The translations under genes and the position numbers were made by a program. Shown one piece after another: positions 1 to 4,838 of a stretch of DNA of 5,678 nt. The stretch's first letter is position 1, and each line of letters starts with the position of its first letter. The stretch comes from Brevibacterium picturae (GTDB lineage Bacteria; Actinomycetota; Actinomycetes; Actinomycetales; Brevibacteriaceae). The notes beneath the pieces were generated by a model. That model saw nothing but the letters and a program-made list of their open reading frames with translations, did no database searches and was not told the origin of the DNA. The stretch spans positions 1 to 5,678 of the forward strand of contig NZ_JAKDJU010000181.1 in NCBI RefSeq assembly GCF_030453725.1. The letters are read 5' to 3'.

Positions 1-151
1 GGTCGCCCGCTGCCGATTCGGACCCCCTCATCGTGCAGGCGGCCCTCTTCCCACGACCGCTTTGACGACCCGCAGGTCGATACAGATCAATGTTGACGAA
101 ACACCACTTCAACGGTGATCCTTAAAGATAACGCGTCACTGCCAACTCCCC

Positions 152-169
152 TGATAGAGCGCGCGATCA
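152..169. promoter_or_regulatory. Imperfect 18-bp palindrome, candidate operator
   Basis: TGATAGAGCGCGCGATCA matches its own reverse complement at 14 of 18 positions, with perfect outer TGAT/ATCA arms and a GCGC centre. It lies about 155 bp before the luxR-type start, in a non-coding AT-richer region, so a dimeric DNA-binding protein site is plausible. I do not recognise the motif as belonging to a named regulator, and chance remains possible for a single site of this quality. Confidence 0.3.
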
Positions 170-187
170 TTATTGAGCACGGGCTGA

Positions 188-221
188 GTGAAAATCACAT
201 AGCCGTGAAAATCACATAGCC
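188..221. repeat. Perfect 17-bp tandem duplication, candidate regulator binding sites
   Basis: GTGAAAATCACATAGCC occurs twice with no gap, at 188-204 and 205-221, with no mismatches. A degenerate third partial copy, ATCACATTGGGC, begins at 222. Each unit starts with the dyad GTGA-AAA-TCAC, and the junction makes a second dyad, TCAC-ATAGCC-GTGA. The array ends about 100 bp upstream of the luxR-type ATG, a position that would suit an activator or autoregulator. The 17-bp period is about 1.6 helical turns, so neighbouring dyads face different sides of the helix. No regulator can be named from this. A recent local duplication without function is the alternative. Confidence 0.8.
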
Positions 222-272
222 ATCACATTGGGCAATCAGACTTCAGACAAAGAAATCAGATACATTACCTAA

Positions 273-283
273 TGGTAGATAAT
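273..283 (+). promoter_or_regulatory. Possible extended -10 region for the luxR-type gene
   Basis: TGGTAGATAAT contains a TG dinucleotide one base before TAGATA, and an overlapping GATAAT hexamer (278-283) differs from TATAAT at one position. It lies 41 bp before the ATG. No convincing -35 hexamer sits at 16-18 bp upstream, which would fit either an extended -10 promoter or one dependent on an activator bound at the upstream repeats. The small dyad TACC-TAAT-GGTA overlaps its 5' edge (267-278). Weak evidence overall. Confidence 0.25.
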
Positions 284-319
284 CCCCATATCCCCGCATC
301 CCCATTGCCAGAGGTCCCC
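283..319. repeat. C4 tracts on an 8-bp register in the 5' leader (G4-capable - strand)
   Basis: TCCCC recurs at 283, 291, 299 and 315, that is at intervals of 8, 8 and 16 bp, between the putative promoter and the start codon at 324. The slot at 307 is occupied by GCCAGAGG, which carries the probable Shine-Dalgarno AGAGG (310-314). On the - strand this gives four runs of GGGG with loops of 12, 4 and 4 bases, which satisfies the general pattern for a G-quadruplex on the template strand. Function is inferred. It may simply be a short degenerate microsatellite. Confidence 0.55.
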
Positions 320-323
320 AACC

Positions 324-2822
324 ATGCATGATTCCGCTGACCACACCGCGCCCTCCCCCTTGCCCGGTGACGGCCCGTTCCCCGGCGAACGCGCGACGAG
401 TGCTCACTCGTTCGCGACCCGCCTCGCCGAATTCGCACCCGATCTGCCCGATGCCTCGTGGAAGAACCTGTTCCTGCAGACCTCCGGCCACCTCCTAGCG
501 GGCCAGGCCGTCCTGCAGGGCGCCGAGTCATTGGGGCACGACCTCTCAGCGGTCGACGCCGACCGCTACTCGGACCTCCTGGCCACCGACGTTCTGACTC
601 AGATCAGACGCCACGCTCCGGACAGCCCCGAACTGAGGCTTGCTCATCTGCTCTCATTCATGCGCGACATCAACACCGACACCCTCGAAATCGCTGCGGG
701 AGCCATGCCCCACCTGGGATCGTTCGCCATCCCGAACGATCCGGAGGATTCCGGTCCGCTCGACGCCGCTGACCTCGCAGCGCATCTGGTCGAAGACGGA
801 CTGCTGCTCCCAGCCCTGGACCGCACCGGCCATCACACGATTCCACCGGTGCTGAGAACGATCATGCGACGCCTCTACGACGCCAGGGATCGGCACAGTG
901 AATCACGCTCCCGACGAGCACTGGGTGCCAGTGCCGCCGACTGGCTGAGCGCCCCTGCCGCCTATCACTCCGAGGGCTTCGACGAGGCTCTCCGACAGGT
1001 CGCGGATGCCGGAGAGTGGAACGCGCTCACAGATCTCTGGGCAGACCGGGGCCATGCGCTCATGGCCGATCATTTCGATTCGACGATCGAGGCGTTCTCG
1101 AAGGTTCCCGAGGCACAGGGACAGAAGTCGGCTGTGCTGGCCGAAGCCATGGGCGACAGTCTGCAGGTCGACGAGGTGAGACGACGCCTCGGAAGCGGCG
1201 ATGCCCTGACTGTTCTCAACCAGGTCGATTTCGAGCATGCAGCGGTCCCGACGCTCGACTCGCAGCTGGACAGAATCAAGGACGGCGACTTCACCGTCGA
1301 CGACATCATGATCATGGCGATCGCCTCGATGCGACGCCGGAAACTGCTCGGGCAGTCGGACCAGGGCCTTCAGATTGCGCAATCGGCAGGTGAGCTCATC
1401 AACGACAGTCGGCACTTTCGCACCACCCCGAGCCGGCTCTGCGAAGCACGCTTCCACCTCGAGCACGGAATCACCACCGTGTTCGTCGGCAAGTTCACAG
1501 ACAGCGTCCAACTGCTGCGCCGATCGATCGTCATCACCGAACTCGCGACCACGTCGTCGCCCTATCTCCTGCTCCCGGCGCATGCCTACAGCGCCCTGGC
1601 ACACGCGATGCTCGGCAACGGAACATCGAGCGACGTGCACCTGCGCCACTTCGACGAGCTCATGGACCGAACCCGATTCTCCAGTCCCCACGCACTCACG
1701 GCCTACACGCTGGCGCGCATGATTCGGGCCATGGACGCCTTGGATCTCGACGCAGCCGGTGAGCACTCCGCCCGCCTGTCCGACCCCTCATTGGGACATC
1801 ACTCGTGGATCGGCGTCGCTCAGTACAGATCGCTGCTGGGAATTCTGCGCAACGATGTCGGAATCGAGGGCAAGCGCCTGCAACAGGGCATCGACGCCAA
1901 CCGCTCGTCCCTGCCTGCCGACGGGATCCTGCGACACACTCTGCAGCTCATGCTGGTCCGACTCCATCTGGCGCAGGGCCACACTCACCTCGCGCAGAAC
2001 GTCCTGCTCGATACCGACTCCGAATCGCCCTTCATCAACCTGGCCAGGGCCCAACTCCATCTGACCATCGGGGAACACGGGACTGCGGAACACCTGGCGA
2101 ACAGAGTTCTGTCTCAGAAGTCACTCGACCTGCACACCCAAGCTTCCGCACGAGCAGTCCAGGCCGCCAGTCTGCTGGGCAAAGGGGAGCTGGTCGAGTC
2201 GGATTCCGTATTCGTCGACACGCTCGAGTACTGCCGGATCACCGCCAGCCTCACCCCTATCGCGCTGGTTCCCAAGCCCTTGCGCGATCAGCTGATCCAG
2301 CGCAGTTCCAGCGCCGCCGAATGGAATCTGATCGCACCAGTCTTCACGAACGGCCCTCGTTCCGACAACGCACCAGATGACGCCCCTCATCCCGAGGACG
2401 ACCGCAATGGCAGCCCCCGCTCCGAGGACAACCGCGATGACGAGGTCGTCGCCGCAGCAGACAACGCCCGGGTCGTCGGCGCTGCCGACAACGCCCGCCT
2501 CGGCGACGGTTCCATCGGCTGGCCAGAAGATCTCCGATCCGATGGTCTCCGCTCCGGCGAATGGCTGCGTCAGCGGCTCCTCGACCTCGGCGAGACACTG
2601 CGCCTCCGTGCCGGTCACGCGCTGCTCAGCCCATCGCAGAGGCAGCTGCTGGCTCTGCTTGACGCCCAGTCATCGGTGTCCGCGATCGCAGCTGAGCTGC
2701 GCCTCGTCGAAGGCACGGTCAAGAACAAGCTGTCGAACCTCTACGCCCGCCTCGGCGTCCGCAATCGCCGCGATGCGCTGGCCCGCGGCTACGAATACGG
2801 GTACCTTCCCATCGATCACTGA
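324..2822 (+). CDS. LuxR-type (MalT-like) transcriptional regulator lacking the ATPase motifs
   Basis: A cytosolic DNA-binding regulator of 832 residues. The C-terminus (about 766-829) is a LuxR/GerE helix-turn-helix: LLSPSQRQLLALL, then IAAELRLVEGTVKNKLSNL with the recognition helix around 796-810, then ARLGVRNRRDALARG. Residues 340-670 are leucine- and alanine-rich helix pairs resembling the TPR-like sensor region of MalT/LAL regulators. Residues 150-250 (LVEDGLLLPAL, ADWL, ADAGEW) resemble the winged-helix and arm that follow the ATPase in that family, and about 50-95 may be the ATPase tail. No Walker A motif (GxxxxGK[ST]) exists anywhere. ATG 324 is preceded by AGAGG at 310-314 (9-nt gap). 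An in-frame TAG at 276-278 with no start codon between rules out extension, so the short N-terminus is genuine unless an upstream frameshift exists. A repetitive acidic linker (about 679-745) joins sensor and HTH. The inducer and targets are unknown. The gene may regulate itself or the following synthetase gene. Confidence 0.85.
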   Translation: MHDSADHTAPSPLPGDGPFPGERATSAHSFATRLAEFAPDLPDASWKNLFLQTSGHLLAGQAVLQGAESLGHDLSAVDADRYSDLLATDVLTQIRRHAPDSPELRLAHLLSFMRDINTDTLEIAAGAMPHLGSFAIPNDPEDSGPLDAADLAAHLVEDGLLLPALDRTGHHTIPPVLRTIMRRLYDARDRHSESRSRRALGASAADWLSAPAAYHSEGFDEALRQVADAGEWNALTDLWADRGHALMADHFDSTIEAFSKVPEAQGQKSAVLAEAMGDSLQVDEVRRRLGSGDALTVLNQVDFEHAAVPTLDSQLDRIKDGDFTVDDIMIMAIASMRRRKLLGQSDQGLQIAQSAGELINDSRHFRTTPSRLCEARFHLEHGITTVFVGKFTDSVQLLRRSIVITELATTSSPYLLLPAHAYSALAHAMLGNGTSSDVHLRHFDELMDRTRFSSPHALTAYTLARMIRAMDALDLDAAGEHSARLSDPSLGHHSWIGVAQYRSLLGILRNDVGIEGKRLQQGIDANRSSLPADGILRHTLQLMLVRLHLAQGHTHLAQNVLLDTDSESPFINLARAQLHLTIGEHGTAEHLANRVLSQKSLDLHTQASARAVQAASLLGKGELVESDSVFVDTLEYCRITASLTPIALVPKPLRDQLIQRSSSAAEWNLIAPVFTNGPRSDNAPDDAPHPEDDRNGSPRSEDNRDDEVVAAADNARVVGAADNARLGDGSIGWPEDLRSDGLRSGEWLRQRLLDLGETLRLRAGHALLSPSQRQLLALLDAQSSVSAIAAELRLVEGTVKNKLSNLYARLGVRNRRDALARGYEYGYLPIDH
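2358..2447 (+). repeat. Three imperfect 30-bp tandem repeats inside the luxR-type gene
   Basis: Three consecutive 10-residue units, RSDNAPDDAP, HPEDDRNGSP and RSEDNRDDEV (residues 679-708), are encoded by 30-bp units. The last two share CCGAGGAC-ACCGC-ATG blocks at 2392-2409 and 2422-2439. The result is an acidic, proline-containing, probably disordered linker between the sensor region and the HTH. Because the period is a multiple of three, gain or loss of units would keep the frame. Confidence 0.65.
2454..2507 (+). repeat. Two 27-bp tandem repeats inside the luxR-type gene
   Basis: AADNARVVG (residues 711-719) is followed directly by AADNARLGD (720-728). The DNA is similar too, sharing GACAACGCCCG in both units. 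This is a second, unrelated tandem repeat within the same linker, again in multiples of three bases. It suggests the hinge grows by slippage under little sequence constraint. Confidence 0.65.
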
Positions 2823-2887
2823 GACAAGCTCGCATCATTCGCGTGGAAAGCATGGACATCCACCTCGTCTTCTGGTGAAGTTGAAAC

Positions 2888-2901
2888 AGGAGCTAGGAAG
2901 G
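2888..2901 (+). promoter_or_regulatory. Two overlapping ribosome binding sites that leave the synthetase start ambiguous
   Basis: AGGAG at 2888-2892 sits 8 nt before GTG 2901. AGGAAGG at 2895-2901 sits 8 nt before the in-frame ATG 2910. Both arrangements are good, so the protein may begin MTRMSATV (GTG) or MSATV (ATG), a difference of three residues outside any conserved motif. In the 78-bp gap upstream I see no convincing -10/-35 pair. Confidence 0.6.
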
Positions 2902-3827
2902 TGACGAGGATGTCAGCAACAGTCCGCGAACTGGTCGACGAAGCCTACGAAAGGCGCGAATCGACATGGAGGGCCGCCCTGGAGACGGTCAACGATTGGA
3001 TCGAGTCCGTATGTTCGGGCTCCGCGCTGTTGTCGGGCGAGAGAGTCACCATCGGCCACGGACGGATCAAGGACCGACTTCGGGCCGGGGAGAAGCTGCG
3101 CCGCAAGCTCGCCGATGCCAATGACGAGATCCATGAGGCCGTCGACGTCGAGAACCAGGTCATCGACGTCGTCGGGGCCCGTGCCGTCTGCCGCACCGAA
3201 CGTGAGCAGTCGGCACTGTGGGACCTCCTCACCGACAGCAATGACGAGTCGAATCTCTCCGTCGCCGAGGTGCGCGACTATTCCGCCCATCCCAAGCCCT
3301 CCGGCTACCGCGGGCGTCACATCATCGTCGAAGTCCCCTTCGACGTCGAGCCCTCGGTGCTCGTTGAGCTGCAGCTGCGCACAGTCATGCAGGATGCCTG
3401 GTGCGTGCTCGCCGAGGAGCACCTGTTCAAACCCGGTCAGGCACTGAAGTCGGATGCCCAGCAGGAGCGGCTCTCCGTCATCCTCTCCGGTCTCCTGGCC
3501 CAGGCCGATGCCGTTGCGGGCTACATCGCCGACGATGTCAGCGCCTATCTGGGAATGGCGAACGCCTCACCGCCTCGGACCGTGACGAACGTCGACGCCG
3601 CGGCCGAGGTGCCGTCGATCGAGGTCACCATCCGCGAACTCAATCATTCCTACGTCCTGGCCGCCGACGAGGTCGGCCGACATGGGATCATCCGCCTGGA
3701 GAACCTGGGACTCACGCCGGAGAATCCCGAGAGATCAGCCTTCCCCCACCCGGGTGACAAACTGCAGGTGACGATGGACGAATCGAACACCACCCGCTAC
3801 TTCATCCCGGTCGCCGAGCAGCGCTGA
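2901..3827 (+). CDS. RelA/SpoT-domain (p)ppGpp synthetase with extra C-terminal domain
   Basis: Predicted to transfer pyrophosphate from ATP to GDP or GTP, making the stringent-response alarmone (p)ppGpp in the cytosol. The synthetase domain spans about residues 45-180. It shows GRIKDR (R55, K57), DVVGARAV with the metal-binding D89, KPSGYRGRH (132-140) with the guanine-stacking Y136, and ELQLRT with E156, followed by M163, W167 and E173-H174. These are the hallmarks of a synthetase, and all key residues look intact. No HD hydrolase domain, TGS or ACT region is present, so it is a small alarmone synthetase type, but 308 residues is longer than the roughly 200-260 usual for RelP/RelQ. The excess is a C-terminal segment (about 238-305) that reads like a beta-rich S1/OB fold. 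It lies 78 bp after the luxR-type gene and is probably co-transcribed with it. The start is GTG 2901 or ATG 2910. Unlike toxic SAS genes, it has no small antitoxin-like neighbour. The family call is firm; the exact product (ppGpp, pppGpp or pGpp) is not. Confidence 0.88.
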   Translation: MTRMSATVRELVDEAYERRESTWRAALETVNDWIESVCSGSALLSGERVTIGHGRIKDRLRAGEKLRRKLADANDEIHEAVDVENQVIDVVGARAVCRTEREQSALWDLLTDSNDESNLSVAEVRDYSAHPKPSGYRGRHIIVEVPFDVEPSVLVELQLRTVMQDAWCVLAEEHLFKPGQALKSDAQQERLSVILSGLLAQADAVAGYIADDVSAYLGMANASPPRTVTNVDAAAEVPSIEVTIRELNHSYVLAADEVGRHGIIRLENLGLTPENPERSAFPHPGDKLQVTMDESNTTRYFIPVAEQR

Positions 3828-3870
3828 TTCGGCGCGGCGAACCGGATGCGTCCTGAGTCGCCAGACCGAC

Positions 3871-3885
3871 TAGACTTGCTTTCCA
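3871..3885 (+). promoter_or_regulatory. Leaderless promoter of the DUF5926 gene (-10 TAGACT)
   Basis: TAGACT at 3871-3876 fits the actinobacterial -10 pattern TANNNT. The conserved family start ATG is at 3885, nine bases after the hexamer's first T-to-T block, where transcription itself would be expected to begin. The bases between (TGCTTTCC) are pyrimidine-rich with no Shine-Dalgarno, so translation from a leaderless mRNA is the simplest reading. No -35 consensus is visible. An inverted repeat AGTCG-N6-CGACT (3856-3871) touches the -10 element and could be an operator, but it is short. Confidence 0.6.
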
Positions 3886-4763
3886 TGGGTAAGAAGTCGA
3901 AGCGTTCCAAGGAAGATCTCATTGCCAAGCGTCTGGCACGTGCACAGGCCACGGCCTTCGTCGCACGTCCGTTCGAGGGCCTGCCGTTCGAGGCGGACCT
4001 CATCTGCCTGCGCGAGCTGGTGCCGGCCGCGACCGCCTCGGCGAAGCTGAAGGAGGAGTTCGGTGGTCAGGAGATCACCATCACCTCGCTGCTGCCCGCC
4101 GCGTGGCAGGCCTGGCACCGTGAAGACGGTGAGCTCCTGGCCGGCATGCAGGTGCCGGTGTCCTCGACCGATGCCTCCCGCGATGTCGCCCACGGCATCC
4201 TGGCCGCCGCCGAGGCGCAGCCGGGCACGACGATCGACGCGACCACCGAACCCGGTCAGGGTCCGCGTCTGCAGGACATCCTCGACACCGACCACCCGTT
4301 CGACATCCGAGTGCTCGAGACCTTCGAGTACTGGAAGCTGCCCGAGGCCGAGACGGACTCCGATGTCGCGGCGGCTCTCGAACAGGCCAACGACTCCGTC
4401 TCGCCGACGGAGAAGATCGCCTCGGTGAAGTCCGCGTACTGGACCGAGATGTCGGGCCGCACCTACGTCCGCTGGGCACGCCCCGAGGGCGAGGACTCGA
4501 TCGTGGATGCGCTCGCGCGCCTGCAGGTCGACGGGCTCAACGACCTCGGCGGGCCGGGCACGTTCCTCGGCTATTTCCGGGCACACGGAATCATCGTCCC
4601 CGTCTGGGAGCTCGAATTCGGCACGCAGGTCGACGACGTCGAAGAGCCCATCGCCGAGTTCGGCAAGCGCCTCGACGCGGCCGTGAACTCGTCCGAGCCC
4701 CTGAGCACCGAGGCACGCCGCGCGCGATCGGGAATCGTCGCTCGTCAGCTGACCATCCACTGA
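3885..4763 (+). CDS. DUF5926 family protein, SEC-C-less form
   Basis: A 292-residue soluble protein of unknown function. The family is widespread in Actinobacteria and has sometimes been labelled topoisomerase or SecA-like, without good reason as far as I know. Family signatures I recognise are RPFEGLPFEADLICLRELVPAAT (residues 28-50), LLPAAW (69-74), STDASRDVA (94-102), GPRLQDILD (126-134), SAYWTEMSGRTYVRW (183-197), DALARL (208-213), FRAHGIIVPVWEL (231-243) and a closing ARRARSGIVARQLTIH (277-292). The basic N-terminus MGKKSKRSKEDL looks disordered. No cysteine-rich SEC-C motif (CPCGSG...CHG) is present, although some homologues, such as streptomycete ones, carry one near this end. ATG 3885 is chosen over the in-frame ATG 3846 because family members start with this lysine-rich segment and the -10 box lies between the two. 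No membrane segment or signal peptide is seen. It probably has its own promoter rather than depending on the synthetase gene 57 bp upstream. Confidence 0.88.
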   Translation: MGKKSKRSKEDLIAKRLARAQATAFVARPFEGLPFEADLICLRELVPAATASAKLKEEFGGQEITITSLLPAAWQAWHREDGELLAGMQVPVSSTDASRDVAHGILAAAEAQPGTTIDATTEPGQGPRLQDILDTDHPFDIRVLETFEYWKLPEAETDSDVAAALEQANDSVSPTEKIASVKSAYWTEMSGRTYVRWARPEGEDSIVDALARLQVDGLNDLGGPGTFLGYFRAHGIIVPVWELEFGTQVDDVEEPIAEFGKRLDAAVNSSEPLSTEARRARSGIVARQLTIH

Positions 4764-4778
4764 GTTCCGTCGACCCGG

Positions 4779-4812
4779 CCACCGGCGAGTCTCGATACGA
4801 GCTCGCCGGTGG
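4779..4812. terminator. Strong 15-bp stem-loop without T-tract, terminator or REP-like palindrome
   Basis: The arms CCACCGGCGAG (4779-4789) and CTCGCCGGTGG (4802-4812) are perfectly complementary. The interior CTCG-ATA-CGAG (4791-4801) continues the stem after a single bulged T at 4790, giving about 15 base pairs closed by a 3-nt loop. It starts 16 bp after the DUF5926 stop and ends 11 bp before the glycosyltransferase ribosome binding site. No T-run follows, so it is not a classical terminator. U-less terminators are proposed for Actinobacteria, and mRNA stabilisation or attenuation would also fit. The TCTCGATACGA core recalls dispersed intergenic palindromes of other actinobacteria, from memory only. 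Confidence 0.55.
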
Positions 4813-4823
4813 GTGAGCCGGAC

Positions 4824-4831
4824 AGGAGAAG
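4824..4831 (+). promoter_or_regulatory. Ribosome binding site deciding the glycosyltransferase start
   Basis: AGGAGAAG ends 7 nt before ATG 4839, which is ideal spacing. The in-frame GTG at 4809 would place the start inside the stem-loop with no ribosome binding site, so ATG 4839 is preferred. Confidence 0.8.
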
Positions 4832-4838
4832 AGTTTCC

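Larger units (their letters stand above)
1..323. other. Intergenic control region upstream of the luxR-type gene
   Basis: I find no supportable complete gene here. The first ~65 bases are GC-rich and could be the tail of an upstream + strand gene: one frame reads SPAADSDPLIVQAALFPRPL and stops at TGA 63-65, with GC-rich third positions. A divergent start at ATG 31 on the - strand is equally possible, so I call neither. From about 80 to 300 the base composition becomes AT-richer (about 43% GC over 181-300 by hand count), as in a regulatory region. A small perfect hairpin, CGACC-CGCA-GGTCG at 66-79, directly follows the possible stop but has no T-tract. GTGA/TCAC tetramers recur at 115, 136, 188, 195, 205, 212 and 223. 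The specific sites are listed separately. Confidence 0.6.

Noticed and set aside
3..65. C-terminal end of an upstream + strand gene
   Set aside because: Twenty codons ending at TGA 63-65 have suitable GC-rich third positions, but another frame is equally GC-rich and open to 96, and a divergent - strand start at 31 is also possible. Too short to decide.
66..79. Hairpin CGACC-CGCA-GGTCG as a terminator of an upstream gene
   Set aside because: It has only 5 bp and no T-tract, and the existence of an upstream gene ending at 65 is itself uncertain.
188..226. Classical CRP/FNR-type binding site
   Set aside because: GTGA and TCAC are separated by 3 bp within each unit rather than the 6 bp of TGTGA-N6-TCACA. 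The N6-spaced pair at the junction is in the opposite orientation.
903..1766. 287-codon open frame on the - strand inside the luxR-type gene
   Set aside because: It lies wholly within a convincing + strand gene, has no recognisable motif, and is typical of long antisense frames in high-GC DNA.
2852..2878. Eight-codon open frame MDIHLVFW before the synthetase gene, possible leader peptide
   Set aside because: GGAAAG lies only 1 nt before the ATG, too close for a ribosome binding site. There is no run of regulatory codons and no alternative hairpins that would support attenuation.
2901..3827. Toxic small alarmone synthetase with antitoxin
   Set aside because: No small partner gene lies next to it on either side: the flanking genes are an 832-residue regulator and DUF5926. 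Nothing in the sequence supports a toxin-antitoxin pair.
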